Shown: positions 55,521-64,000 of the stretch, piece by piece
How the letters are laid out: each line of letters starts with the position of its first letter
Numbering within the stretch: position 1 is the first letter of the stretch
Assembly: GCF_025154055.1 (NCBI RefSeq)
Contig: NZ_JAOALK010000049.1
Span: 1 to 64,000 of the forward strand
From: Aquibacillus koreensis
GTDB taxonomy: Bacteria; Bacillota; Bacilli; Bacillales; Amphibacillaceae
Reading direction: 5' to 3'
DNA length: 64,000 nt
Notes under the pieces: model-generated
Told to the model about the DNA's origin: nothing
The model's database searches: none
The model's input: the letters and a program-made list of their open reading frames with translations, nothing else
Translations under genes and position numbers: made by a program

Positions 55521-55691
55521 TCAAGAAGTACTTCTATTTTTTGCTTGTTCCCAATCTGAAAAGTAATATAGAGCATTTTTCATCAATTGAGGATGTGACT
55601 TCTTGATTTTCTTTTTGTTTAAATTTTTCTCCAACTTTTCCAACCTTCTAATACCTTCCATTACTTCCTCTAAGCTCATATCTACTTCCAC
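55521..55691 (-). CDS. Small charged protein, unknown
   Basis: 56 residues from GTG 55691, chosen for AAGGGGG 7 nt upstream; the longer frame from 55751 has no SD. Predicted mostly helical and coiled (SLEEVMEGIRRLEKLEKNLN), with a basic middle (KKKIKKSHPQLMKNAL) and ALYYFSDWEQAK. It lies between two terminators, so it has its own transcript despite being next to the PqqD/M50 gene. No family recognised. Confidence 0.5.
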   Translation of the reverse strand: MEVDMSLEEVMEGIRRLEKLEKNLNKKKIKKSHPQLMKNALYYFSDWEQAKNRSTS

Positions 55692-55783
55692 TTCAAAACC
55701 CCCTTTCCATAATTTACTTTTAGATTCACCAATGGTTGGATATTTATTCAAATTTATTTAAACATTTTTACAATTCTATAATT

Positions 55784-55814
55784 AAAAAAGCACTCCAAAG
55801 AGGAGTGCTTTTTT
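55784..55814. terminator. Terminator of the PqqD/M50 gene
   Basis: 13-bp stem AAAAAAGCACTCC / GGAGTGCTTTTTT with a 5-nt loop, immediately after the protease stop. Confidence 0.9.
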
Positions 55815-55824
55815 TGACTTGTTT

Positions 55825-57027
55825 CTATTCTTTTATGAGTCCTGATTTATGTGTTCGATTTTTTCTCCAAACGTATAATAATAAGCCGATCATTAAAACA
55901 CTTTGACTAAAAAATATGATTGCATCCCAAAAAGATGCCTGGTTACTAGGGTCAAATAATGCGGGTATAATGCTTGAATAAACAAAAATCATTTGTGGTA
56001 CAAAATAGAAAGCAAATAGTCCTATTGTGAAAACCACACCACAAATATAGAAGATACTATAATATTTGACTACCTTTTCTTCTCCTTCAAAAGTTTCCGT
56101 AGATGGATCTGGTTTGATTAATGGGATCCATTTGTGAAGAAATTTCTTGCCATTTTCCATCAGGTTATAGCAACCTGTCATATTCTCACAAAGATAATAC
56201 AAATCTGTTTTCATATAAAAACAACATTGATAGACCGTCTTAATAAATATATCAAGCACGATAATTGATAATACACCTATGAATACAGGGTGACTACCTT
56301 GAAAAATCAACAATAAGCTAAAAGCAGAAAGCAACATCACTTGATCAAAACAAATTCCTGCCGTATATAAGATATTTCGTTGTTGTGGTCTTAATTTCCA
56401 CGCTCCAGTTAAATCAGTTTCAAACACGACAAATAATAATCGATGACCGATATCTAGTTTAGCTGGTAGGCCGTAGGAACGAACTGCTAATATGTGTCCA
56501 AATTCATGGATCATGATAAGGATCAAGGTTATCAACATATAGGTTACTATGTTAAACATCATAGAATCAAAAATAAATAAGTCCGTGTAATTAGGTAATA
56601 AATGCGGATGTATGAAAACCATTATTATATTTATAAGTATTATGCCTGCAAAAATCTTTGTAGAAATTTTATTGAAGAAGAATTTGCCAACTACAGGTGA
56701 AAGCCATTTAAAACCATTGGGTGTATGATTTTGTTTCACCTTATTGTTAATTAACTTACCATCGATTGTCTCAATAAGATCAAGTTCTAATAGTTGATTT
56801 GCAAAAGAAAGTAATTCTACTTCATCTTCTGGGTAGTTAAGCAAAAGCCTTTCCTCTATTTCACAAAGTGTTTCGCCTTTTCTTATCATGTTAATTGCTT
56901 CTATACAAATCTTAGGCATCTCATAAAATTCACCAGACATGTTGTCTTCAACAATAAAGTGCTTGTTATCATCGCGAATAGTTAAAGGGTATAGGGTTAG
57001 TTTGGAATCTTTACTCAATTGCATCAT
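55825..57027 (-). CDS. PqqD-like domain plus M50-type membrane zinc metalloprotease (YydH-like)
   Basis: 400 residues. Residues 12-90 form a PqqD-like winged-helix region (HFIVEDNMSGEFYEMPKICI, then LSFANQLLELDLIETIDG), the fold that binds leader peptides in RiPP pathways. Eight or so membrane helices follow, with the zinc motif HEFGH (174-178) in LIMIHEFGHILAVRSYG, and GICFDQ as probable third-ligand loop. Architecture matches YydH of the yyd locus and similar peptide-processing proteins. SD GGGGGAAGC. The gene upstream on the same transcript is a 21-codon peptide gene, separated by an attenuator-like hairpin. Confidence 0.82.
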   Translation of the reverse strand: MMQLSKDSKLTLYPLTIRDDNKHFIVEDNMSGEFYEMPKICIEAINMIRKGETLCEIEERLLLNYPEDEVELLSFANQLLELDLIETIDGKLINNKVKQNHTPNGFKWLSPVVGKFFFNKISTKIFAGIILINIIMVFIHPHLLPNYTDLFIFDSMMFNIVTYMLITLILIMIHEFGHILAVRSYGLPAKLDIGHRLLFVVFETDLTGAWKLRPQQRNILYTAGICFDQVMLLSAFSLLLIFQGSHPVFIGVLSIIVLDIFIKTVYQCCFYMKTDLYYLCENMTGCYNLMENGKKFLHKWIPLIKPDPSTETFEGEEKVVKYYSIFYICGVVFTIGLFAFYFVPQMIFVYSSIIPALFDPSNQASFWDAIIFFSQSVLMIGLLLYVWRKNRTHKSGLIKE

Positions 57028-57056
57028 GCTTCCCCCAAATTTATATAAAAATAAAT

Positions 57057-57080
57057 AGGATGCTAACTTTATAGCATCCT
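57057..57080 (-). terminator. Attenuator-like terminator between the peptide gene and the protease gene
   Basis: Stem AGGATGCTA / TAGCATCCT with a 6-nt loop followed by AUUUAUUUUUAUA. It lies between the small peptide and the protease on the same strand and should give more peptide mRNA than protease mRNA, as often seen after RiPP precursor genes. Confidence 0.75.
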
Positions 57081-57109
57081 GTAAATAGTCAAAAAATAAT
57101 TACTAATCT

Positions 57110-57175
57110 CTAAGATTTAAATAAGAAGCACCACCAACAAGTTACTTTTAATTTACTTAATTTTCTTACTTTCAT
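57110..57175 (-). CDS. Candidate 21-residue precursor or signal peptide with CWWC core
   Basis: ATG 57175 to TAG 57110. It is preceded by AAAGGAGGTG with 7-nt spacing, the best ribosome site noticed in the window, and no other start can use it. The N-terminal half is basic (KVRKLSKLK), the C-terminal half is TCWWCFLFKS. It overlaps the last 23 nt of the HD-GYP gene in another frame and is followed by the attenuator and the PqqD/M50 protease. The organisation suggests a peptide that the protease cuts or exports. Not a recognised family; no tailoring enzyme is adjacent. Confidence 0.55.
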   Translation of the reverse strand: MKVRKLSKLKVTCWWCFLFKS

Positions 57176-58373
57176 AGTCTTGCACCTCCTTTTGGTTGTT
57201 CTCCATAGTTTCTATTTCTATTATGTAGCTTTCATAAAATTCAACCCAGGATTGATATGTCTCTTGGAATAAATCCACTAAATCCGGATCAAATTGTGTA
57301 CCCTTACCATCAATAATACGTTTATAAGCTTCCTCTAAAGGTAAAGCTGCTCTATAAGATCGTGATGATGTCATAGCATCAAATGCATCGGCAATTGCTG
57401 TGACTCGAGCTAGATATGGAATCTCTTCTCCCTTCAACATTTTAGGGTATCCAGTTCCATCCCATCTCTCATGATGATAATAAATAACATCTATGTAATC
57501 TGCAATTCCTTCCACTTGCTGAACTGCTTTTGCACCAACAGTAGGATGCGTTTTTATTATTTCATATTCTTCTATTGTTAACTTAGATGGTTTTATTAAT
57601 ATTGAATCTGGAATATGAATTTTACCTATGTCATGTAATAAACAAGTATAATAAAAAGAATTTAATTCGTCTTTTTTAAATTTATTTGTAGCTCTCGCTA
57701 ACTTCATTGCATACTCTGCTACACGCTCGCTATGACCTCTAGTATAGGGATCCTTAAGTTCCAATGTAGCAATAATCCCTTTCACAATCCCTTCTAATTG
57801 CTTATCATAGGACTTCTTAACAGCTTCTACATAACTGTGTATCCGATGTAAAATGATATAAGCTATCATAGATAATACAACAACAATAAGAATTGGAAAT
57901 AATACAACAGGATCTTGAATAGCTAAGCCTATTACTAAGTATTTTAACCCCGTTCCAATTGAAACTAAATAGAAGAACCTTTTATTCACAAAAATTGGTG
58001 AAAATAGTATAATGAATAGCTCTACAACATTACCATTCGTATAACTATTACCTTCACTTCCTAGATAAAACCATATGTCGCTTATTATATTAATAGATGT
58101 TAATCCAATAAAAAAAATATACTTAATTAAATACGGTTTATCATTCTTTAATAGGAACATCGAAACCGGTAAAAGACCAAATAAAATGATATATTGAACA
58201 TAATCAAATATATTGGTTTCTTTGGCTAAGTCTGACCCCCATGGTAGTTCAGGTAATAAGTAATTGTAAAAAACATCATATATTATAAAAATTGCATAAA
58301 ATAACCATAAAAACCATATTGTTGTTTTTACTTCCGCATTTGTTAAAGCACTACTCTTAAGTCGTTTTTGCAT
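57153..58373 (-). CDS. Membrane HD-GYP domain protein
   Basis: 406 residues. The first 185 residues carry about six membrane helices (TIWFLWLFYAIFIIYDVFYN, PILIVVVLSMIAYIILHRI), probably a membrane sensor. The HD-GYP domain follows: ELKDPYTRGHSERVAEYA, HD pair in LLHDIGKIHIPDSIL, HPTVGAKAV, HHERWDGTGYPKML and ADAFDAMTSSRSY. All metal ligands and the GYP triplet are present, so a c-di-GMP phosphodiesterase is likely. Its 3' end overlaps the peptide gene, so signal sensing and peptide production may be linked. Confidence 0.9.
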   Translation of the reverse strand: MQKRLKSSALTNAEVKTTIWFLWLFYAIFIIYDVFYNYLLPELPWGSDLAKETNIFDYVQYIILFGLLPVSMFLLKNDKPYLIKYIFFIGLTSINIISDIWFYLGSEGNSYTNGNVVELFIILFSPIFVNKRFFYLVSIGTGLKYLVIGLAIQDPVVLFPILIVVVLSMIAYIILHRIHSYVEAVKKSYDKQLEGIVKGIIATLELKDPYTRGHSERVAEYAMKLARATNKFKKDELNSFYYTCLLHDIGKIHIPDSILIKPSKLTIEEYEIIKTHPTVGAKAVQQVEGIADYIDVIYYHHERWDGTGYPKMLKGEEIPYLARVTAIADAFDAMTSSRSYRAALPLEEAYKRIIDGKGTQFDPDLVDLFQETYQSWVEFYESYIIEIETMENNQKEVQDYESKKIK

Positions 58374-59034
58374 TTTTTAATCCTCACCGTTTCTAGTTAG
58401 TATTATGATACATGATTATTGACCTTCATTTTATTAAGATAATGTTAATAATCATAAAATTCTGTCATTATGTTAGTAATATTAGATGATTTGGTGATTA
58501 ATTGTCTAGTTTTTGACTAGCGTTAAGGATTAGTTGATTTTTTTCATAGTCCATATTACTTATTTTTGATATTTTACTACTATATAGGTTTTTTCTGGGC
58601 TATTATGTACGTTCTTGTAATTAAATTCTAATACATTTATCTAGATCTTCAAAAAGAAATTTTTGCATACGATAGTCCAATACTTAACCAGAGAAGGTAG
58701 TAGTCTACTAGATTTAGCAAAGGTAGATTTATGTATATTTTTGATTGTATTAGTCATGTTATGTCCCTAACATTTACTAATTAATTGAAGTATAAGTGAA
58801 TAATGGAAATGTGTAAATATTAGCTGAAATAAAACTGTAAACAGATTGTAAATTATTTCACAATATATAAGTATTTTATCCTATGTGAAAATGTAATTTT
58901 GGAACAATTCTATATTTTCTTATAAAAAATAGTGCAAAGGTGGGAATTTATTCTTAAAGCATTATTTGTTTCTATTTACTCGACCTTTTGCTGATTTCCA
59001 TAGTTTTTAGGTGTTTTTACAATTAGAATTAAAA
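58374..59034. other. Intergenic, about 660 nt, no gene seen
   Basis: Very AT-rich, with stops in all frames and no ORF with a usable SD. It must contain the promoter of the HD-GYP/peptide/protease transcript. A gap this long beside a peptide operon could hide a regulatory RNA, but no hairpin series or motif was identified. Confidence 0.45.
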
Positions 59035-59040
59035 AAGCAA

Positions 59041-59070
59041 TCCAAAGTCATTAAAAGTAATGACTTTGGA
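59041..59070 (-). terminator. Terminator of the PBP gene
   Basis: Stem TCCAAAGTCATT / AATGACTTTGGA extended by GCA/UGC-like pairs; the minus strand continues with UUGCUUUUUUAA. Confidence 0.85.
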
Positions 59071-59117
59071 TGTGCTTCTTAATAGAAATGTCATTGAGAT
59101 TTATTAATGTAAGACGA

Positions 59118-61277
59118 CTATTCCTGCCCTCCAACTTCCTCGTTCTCGCCTTCTCCTTCAACAGATTCATCTATTTCCTCACTAACTCCATTTTTTGCTC
59201 TTTCTTCTTTTAGATTATAATAAGCATCCATCATTCTTTTTCCAATATTGTGATGAGGAGAATAACCTTTTAATTCTTTCCCGTTTCTAGGAACAACGAT
59301 GGCAAAAGCAACTTCTGGCTCGTCGTATGGTGCGTAACCAACAAGTGTAAGATTCTCTGTATTCCCTACTTTAACACCGTTCTCATATATATCATTTTCT
59401 GCAGTTCCTGTTTTCCCAGCAACTTTATACTTTCTATATTCTGGTTCACCCCAATAGGAAGATGAAGAAGCAGTACCTCTAGAACCGTGATATACATCAA
59501 TTAAGCCTTGCTGAACACGGTTAATGTATTGATCACTCATATCAATTTTATTCATAACATCTGTATTTAAAGATTTTACGACAGGTCCTAGTTGACCTTT
59601 CTCAGACTCTGATTTTCTTATTTCTTTTACAAAGTGTGGTCGAACACGATAACCATCACTAGCAATTGTTGATATATACTGTGCTAACTGAAGTGTAGTG
59701 TACGTATCATATTGCCCAATCGCAATATCCAATAAGTTACCTGCTTGTTGATTTGCGCCAATTACTCCGACACTTTCATAAGGCATATCAATTCCGGTTT
59801 CAGTACCTAAACCGAATTGATTAAAATAATTCCGAAGCTCTTGAAAGCTATCCCAATCAAAGCCATATAATGGTTCATTATATCTGTAGGTAGCATCTGC
59901 TAAACGCATGGCAATATGAAACATATAGACGTTGGAAGACCGTTCTAATGCTACACGATCGTTTAACCAACCAAGGTTATTATAAGAACTTTTTTCTGGT
60001 GTTTGGGCTATTTTAACTGGTTTATCCTCAATTCTAGTTCCAATCCCAATCACTCCAGAATCTAGCCCAGCTAATACGGTTGCGCCCTTTACCGCAGAAC
60101 CGGGCTGATACGCATCATAGATAACACGGAACGATTGATCAGAGTACGTCCCATCTTCACGGTCATAACGACTACCGGAAATTGCTAAGATCTCACCGGT
60201 TTTAGGTTCCATCAATACGGCTAAAGCATCTTGCAAAAATCTATTTGATCCTGGATATTGCTGAAGTGCTGCCTCTAATTCCTCTTGAACAATTACATCT
60301 AACTCTTTTTGTAATTCCATGTCAATGGTAAGCACTAAATCATTACCACTTTGACCATCTACAACGGTTTCTCTTCCCACAACTGCTCCACTCTTGTCAA
60401 TTGTATATTGGACTTCTTCTTTAATTCCTCGCAGTTCACTTTCGTATTGTTGTTCTAAACCACTTAATCCTACACGATCATTTCTACTATAACCACGTGT
60501 TAAGTAGTAATCACTATTTTCACTTGGAATCCCTTCGCTGGAAGATGAGATCCTACCAATAAAGTTACTAAACGTATTTCCATAGACCGTTTCTCGACTC
60601 CAATCCGTTGCAGCGTCGATGCCTGGTAACTCATAAAGATGTTCAGCTACCTTGGCAAACTCTTCTGCAGTGACACCTTCGTTCTTTATCACATGCGGCG
60701 TCAATTCGTAAGCTTGGTCTAATTCCTTCTTAATCGCAACAATATTTAATAATTCTTTATCCGACCAGTCATATTCGTTATAATCCGCAGCTGTAATTTT
60801 ATCAAGTATCCTCTGGTATTGCGGACCATTCTCTAAATCTTTTTCCTCTTCAGTGAGTCGTTCTGTGGCTTCGTCTGCATTAAATAGAAACCAATATTCT
60901 TTTTTATCTCTTTCTCTTATTCTATCTTTTAATTCTTCCTGATCTTCTTCAATCACGATAAACTCCGCTAATTTTTCTGCAAGGTCAAGGCGCTTATCTG
61001 CAGACTCACCACTTTTAGGTGGTGTATAAGTAATGGAACGCACAGGTTCATTATCCAGAATAATTCTACCGAACCGATCATACATGAGACCTCTTGGTAC
61101 GGATAACTTTGTAGTTGTATCTGATGTTTTATTAATTTCCTGTTGTGCTTCTTCCCCATTTAATATTTGTACTACTCCTAACTGTAAAACTAACATGGCA
61201 AATAAAACGAATACAAAAATGAAAAGTATATTTAACCTAAAAGGCAGGTGTGACTTATTTTGTTTTTCTTTAGCCAT
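59118..61277 (-). CDS. Class B penicillin-binding protein (PBP2A/PbpH-like transpeptidase)
   Basis: 719 residues. Short cytosolic tail, one membrane helix (ILFIFVFVLFAMLVLQLG), a dimerisation domain with an acidic insert (DEATERLTEEEKDLE), then the transpeptidase: SxxK motif in YQPGSAVKGAT, SxN in ERSSNVYMF and KTG in VAGKTGTAEN. The C-terminal tail is Glu-rich (ESVEGEGENEEVGG). Length, tail and order match PbpA/PbpH of rod-shaped bacilli, which crosslink the lateral wall during elongation. Single-gene unit. Confidence 0.9.
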   Translation of the reverse strand: MAKEKQNKSHLPFRLNILFIFVFVLFAMLVLQLGVVQILNGEEAQQEINKTSDTTTKLSVPRGLMYDRFGRIILDNEPVRSITYTPPKSGESADKRLDLAEKLAEFIVIEEDQEELKDRIRERDKKEYWFLFNADEATERLTEEEKDLENGPQYQRILDKITAADYNEYDWSDKELLNIVAIKKELDQAYELTPHVIKNEGVTAEEFAKVAEHLYELPGIDAATDWSRETVYGNTFSNFIGRISSSSEGIPSENSDYYLTRGYSRNDRVGLSGLEQQYESELRGIKEEVQYTIDKSGAVVGRETVVDGQSGNDLVLTIDMELQKELDVIVQEELEAALQQYPGSNRFLQDALAVLMEPKTGEILAISGSRYDREDGTYSDQSFRVIYDAYQPGSAVKGATVLAGLDSGVIGIGTRIEDKPVKIAQTPEKSSYNNLGWLNDRVALERSSNVYMFHIAMRLADATYRYNEPLYGFDWDSFQELRNYFNQFGLGTETGIDMPYESVGVIGANQQAGNLLDIAIGQYDTYTTLQLAQYISTIASDGYRVRPHFVKEIRKSESEKGQLGPVVKSLNTDVMNKIDMSDQYINRVQQGLIDVYHGSRGTASSSSYWGEPEYRKYKVAGKTGTAENDIYENGVKVGNTENLTLVGYAPYDEPEVAFAIVVPRNGKELKGYSPHHNIGKRMMDAYYNLKEERAKNGVSEEIDESVEGEGENEEVGGQE

Positions 61278-61464
61278 TTTTTACCCCCCAAAACTTAAAT
61301 ACGGAACAATTAGCAATATTTCCCTTTAATTACATACTAACACAAATATTTCAAATCTTTATACATTTTAACGATTAAAATATTACAAAGAAAAAAATAG
61401 TATAATAGTTAAATTCTGTTAAAATAAAGATGTTATGAGGAAGCTATGAAGGTGAGGAGAAAAC
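61278..61464. other. Divergent promoter region between PBP and ABC exporter
   Basis: 187 nt, AT-rich. AGTATAATAG near 61398-61407 on the plus strand offers a good -10 (TATAAT) for the ABC operon; the PBP promoter should lie on the other strand. The ABC gene has GGTGAGGAG 7-8 nt before ATG 61465. Confidence 0.55.
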
Positions 61465-62394
61465 ATGACCGTTTTAGAAGTAAAACAGTTAAAGAAGTCC
61501 TTTGGTGCAATTCGTGCCGTGGATGATATTAGCTTTTCTGTAAAAGCTGGTGAAGTATTTACAATTATTGGTCCAAATGGTGCTGGTAAAACTACAACAC
61601 TTGAAATGATTGAAGGACTTGTTCCACCAGATCAAGGTGAAATTAAATTTGGCGAATTAAACTGGGATAAACATGCTGATCAAATTAAGATGAAAATTGG
61701 AGTCCAACCACAATCTAGTGCGATGTTTGATTTGTTAACACCAGAAGAAAATCTGAATTTATTTTCTACATTTTATACAAGTGCACGACCAACAGAAGAA
61801 ATATTAGAGCTTATCAATCTTACAGAACATCGAAATAATCATGTCAAAAAGCTATCTGGTGGACAAAGGCAAAGACTTGCTATTGGGCTAGCCATGATAA
61901 GTGACCCTGAAATCATTTTCCTCGACGAACCTACAACAGGTCTAGACCCTCAAGCAAGACGCAACATTTGGGATATTATCTTACAACTTAAAGCATTAGG
62001 AAAAACAACAATACTTACAACACACTACATGGAAGAAGCAGAAAAGCTGAGTGACAGAGTATGTATTGTAGACCAAGGGAAAATTGTGACATTGGATACA
62101 CCTGCTTCTCTAATTGAACAGCTTACACAAGAAAGAGAAGTACACTTATCATTTATTGACGGCGCTGAAGCAGCAGAACAAGCTGAGCTATTTATGACCA
62201 AACTAGAGTCTGTTACGCGTACAGAACGAAACCAAGCATCATTAAAAATTTGGACGACAAAGCCTGAAGATACTTTGTATGAGTTATTTAAGTTTACCAA
62301 GGAAAATAATTACCACGTCGAACAGGTGTCTATCCATGAGATGAGTTTAGAAGATGTGTTTATTGCATTTACTGGTAAGGAGTGGAGAGATTAA
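61465..62394 (+). CDS. ABC transporter ATP-binding protein (ABC-2 exporter)
   Basis: 309 residues. Walker A GPNGAGKTT, Q-loop GVQPQSSAMFD, signature LSGGQRQRL, Walker B IIFLDEPTTGLDPQAR and the switch His in TTHYMEEAE. The C-terminal 90 residues after the ATPase core are typical of DrrA/YhcG-type drug or antibiotic exporters. It overlaps nothing and leads directly into its permease gene (start 1 nt after the stop). Confidence 0.93.
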   Translation: MTVLEVKQLKKSFGAIRAVDDISFSVKAGEVFTIIGPNGAGKTTTLEMIEGLVPPDQGEIKFGELNWDKHADQIKMKIGVQPQSSAMFDLLTPEENLNLFSTFYTSARPTEEILELINLTEHRNNHVKKLSGGQRQRLAIGLAMISDPEIIFLDEPTTGLDPQARRNIWDIILQLKALGKTTILTTHYMEEAEKLSDRVCIVDQGKIVTLDTPASLIEQLTQEREVHLSFIDGAEAAEQAELFMTKLESVTRTERNQASLKIWTTKPEDTLYELFKFTKENNYHVEQVSIHEMSLEDVFIAFTGKEWRD

Positions 62395-62395
62395 C

Positions 62396-63514
62396 ATGAA
62401 TAATATGAAACAATTTCAACAGATGTTTCTCGCACAGCTTAAATTAACATTACGAGAAAAGCAAGCGTGGTTTTGGGGAATCTTCTTCCCTGTCATTCTT
62501 ATGGTTATTTTTATGGTCATCTTCAGTGGTGAGTCGAACGAGGACTTTCAAGCCCAAGTTGCGGTTGTAAATGAAAACCAAAATGAAACTTCTGACATGT
62601 TATTAAGCCAGATTAGCCAAATGGAACTCTTGGATATCAAAGAGGGAACTTTTAACCGTGAAGATGCAGAGGAATTGGTGGAGGAACAAGAAGTAGATGC
62701 AGCTATAGTGCTACCTGCATCAATGGAAGAAACTTCCCTTTCTCTTATTATCAATAAAGAAAATGAACAAGGGGCAACTACGCAAGCTTTATCAGGTATC
62801 TTAGACAAATTAATTCAACAAGCTAATTTAAGTGCTGCAGGTGCAACTCAAACCTATCAATTACAATTTGAGTCCGTTACTTCTGGTACCAACGAATTAG
62901 ATTATACTGATTTTCTCCTGACAGGAATGATTGCTTTAGCAATTGCGCAAGGTGGGTTATTCGGAATGGTGGATTTAGTAGAGATGCGACGAAAAGGTCT
63001 GATAAAAAGACTTCGAATGACCCCGGCGAAGATGAGTATATTTGGTCTTAGCGATATGGCAATGCGCTTCATATTCAGTATTATTCAGATCGTTCTACTT
63101 TCTCTTATTGGAGTCTTTATATTTGGTGCGAATCTTTATATTAACTTTTTTAGTCTTATAGTCGTATTCCTATTTGGAGCACTTTCTTTTAATGCACTCG
63201 GTTATTTTATTTCATCATTCAGTAAAACAACAGAAGCTTATATGGGTGTTGCAAATATCGTGAGTTTTCTCATGATGTTCCTAAGTGGAGTGTTTTTCCC
63301 AATTGAAACGATGCCCGAATGGATACAACCGGTTTCACATGTCTTACCACTCACCTATTTTGCACAAGGATTAAGAGATAGCATGGTCTATTCGACAAGT
63401 CTGGCATCAAGTACGCTATGGATAGGAATAGGAATTATTTTTCTTTGGGGAGCAATAGCTTACCTAATAGGTTCATGGTTATATAAAACAAAATCAATTG
63501 TAGCAACAAGGTAG
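62396..63514 (+). CDS. ABC-2 type permease
   Basis: 372 residues from ATG 62396 (GGAGAG 6 nt upstream). One N-terminal helix (FFPVILMVIFMVIFSG), an extracytoplasmic domain of about 150 residues, then five helices ending in IGIGIIFLWGAIAYLIGSWL. The motif VANIVSFLMMFLSGVFFPIE is the ABC-2 signature. With the ATPase it forms a two-gene exporter, probably of a lipid, drug or peptide; the substrate cannot be told. Own terminator downstream. Confidence 0.92.
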   Translation: MNNMKQFQQMFLAQLKLTLREKQAWFWGIFFPVILMVIFMVIFSGESNEDFQAQVAVVNENQNETSDMLLSQISQMELLDIKEGTFNREDAEELVEEQEVDAAIVLPASMEETSLSLIINKENEQGATTQALSGILDKLIQQANLSAAGATQTYQLQFESVTSGTNELDYTDFLLTGMIALAIAQGGLFGMVDLVEMRRKGLIKRLRMTPAKMSIFGLSDMAMRFIFSIIQIVLLSLIGVFIFGANLYINFFSLIVVFLFGALSFNALGYFISSFSKTTEAYMGVANIVSFLMMFLSGVFFPIETMPEWIQPVSHVLPLTYFAQGLRDSMVYSTSLASSTLWIGIGIIFLWGAIAYLIGSWLYKTKSIVATR

Positions 63515-63526
63515 CATTATGATAAA

Positions 63527-63556
63527 AAACGGGTCGTGTTCATTAACGACCCGTTT
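63527..63556. terminator. Bidirectional terminator after the ABC exporter
   Basis: 11-bp stem AAACGGGTCGT / ACGACCCGTTT with an 8-nt loop between convergent genes. Confidence 0.88.
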
Positions 63557-63592
63557 CCTTTCACAATATTAGTTTACATAATATCATTATGT

Positions 63593-64000
63593 TTAACTTA
63601 CTTGTTTCTTTTGCAAGTAGTCAACAATTCCCTGTGCGCATATGGCCAGATCAACTTTTATATGCTGGTGTACATGATCCGAAGATGGAACACCTTTTTC
63701 CTCTAAAAATTCACTAATCATCTGATATAATTTAGCCTCCACAGACTTTGCCTTTTCTTCAAACGGTAAGTTTGCAGTCAAATCGTATTCCTTCTCCCCT
63801 ATTTCAACAAATTTTGGAAGCCAAAATTTAATTTGTTCATAAACAGATTCAGGGTTTTGTGCTTTTCCATAATGCCCAAAAAAGATGGAATCAACCCCTA
63901 AGTCTTCAACTCGATCTAATGATAGTAACATATCCTCAGGATCAAATTGGTTAGGTGAAGTAGACGGAAGAACCAATTCAAAATCATGTGTTTCTGTTGG
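63593..64000 (-). CDS. MBL-fold metallo-hydrolase, C-terminal part (cut by window edge)
   Basis: The frame is open from the window end (PTETHDFELVLPSTSPNQFD) to the stop at 63593, so the gene starts beyond 64000. The visible part has the C-terminal metallo-beta-lactamase-fold hallmark DSIFFGHYGKAQNPE, the last conserved His region, and then a helical dimerisation tail (VEAKLYQMISEFLEEKGV, HVHQHIKVDLAICAQGIV). The metal-binding HxHxDH motif would lie outside. Substrate unknown. Confidence 0.8.
   Translation of the reverse strand, partial: PTETHDFELVLPSTSPNQFDPEDMLLSLDRVEDLGVDSIFFGHYGKAQNPESVYEQIKFWLPKFVEIGEKEYDLTANLPFEEKAKSVEAKLYQMISEFLEEKGVPSSDHVHQHIKVDLAICAQGIVDYLQKKQVS

Noticed and set aside
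1-64000. CRISPR arrays, tRNA or rRNA genes, T-box or common riboswitches
   Set aside because: No regularly spaced repeats, no cloverleaf or rRNA-like stretches, and no T-box AGGGTGG-ACCGCG core were noticed on either strand by reading.

Overview
The window is AT-rich DNA of a spore-forming Bacillaceae-type Firmicute. This rests on Shine-Dalgarno (SD) sequences of the GGAGG/GGGTGG kind, frequent TTG and GTG starts, U-tract hairpin terminators, lipobox lipoproteins, a DUF2642 spore-coat-type protein, a CadC/CadA pair, YrrN/YrrO-type U32 proteins and an extended -10 promoter. The genus cannot be fixed from the sequence. No tRNA, rRNA, CRISPR array or replication origin was seen.

Layout. 1-960: left end of an IS3/IS150-type insertion sequence, cut by the window edge. 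1097-6841: a scarred stretch with two lipoproteins, an ECF sigma/anti-sigma pair, a decayed secreted peptide, a GC-rich repeat-bearing segment, a NUDIX pseudogene and a stand-alone tyrosine recombinase. 7358-15238: housekeeping and regulatory genes (rhodanese, UvrD-type helicase, DUF2071, HD-GYP, MocR regulator, GNAT) and a type I toxin-antitoxin module at 10890-11227. 16005-25542: a hemicellulose-side-chain locus with two GH43 enzymes, a GH95 enzyme, an SGNH esterase and a serine hydrolase, divergent from an AraC regulator with a cre-like site at the promoter. It has no transporter and no signal peptides, so it probably acts on imported oligosaccharides. 25689-29780: Pro-rich and His-rich small proteins, then cadC-cadA. 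29922-38694: small acetyltransferases, NUDIX hydrolases, a P-loop kinase and the YibE/F pair. 38877-45824: a radical-SAM remnant, an OYE-type reductase, a Rieske/FAD oxidoreductase with a hydrolase, and the U32 pair. 45973-53087: metal transporters (two ZIP, one CaCA), small membrane proteins and a TIGR01777 epimerase. 53092-58373: YjiH-type transporter, Fe-S cluster-type cysteine protein, then HD-GYP, a 21-residue peptide gene and a PqqD/M50 protease. 59118-64000: class B PBP, an ABC-2 exporter and a partial MBL-fold protein.

Most notable: (i) a 21-codon gene with the strongest ribosome site noticed in the window and a CWWC core, followed by an attenuator-like hairpin and a PqqD-domain M50 protease (57175-55825), which looks like a minimal peptide-maturation or peptide-signalling operon; (ii) cadA with an in-frame UGA exactly at the first cysteine of its CxxC metal motif, followed at the right distance by a hairpin of bacterial SECIS geometry; (iii) a complete type I toxin-antitoxin locus with readable promoters for both RNAs; (iv) several broken genes that record past rearrangements.
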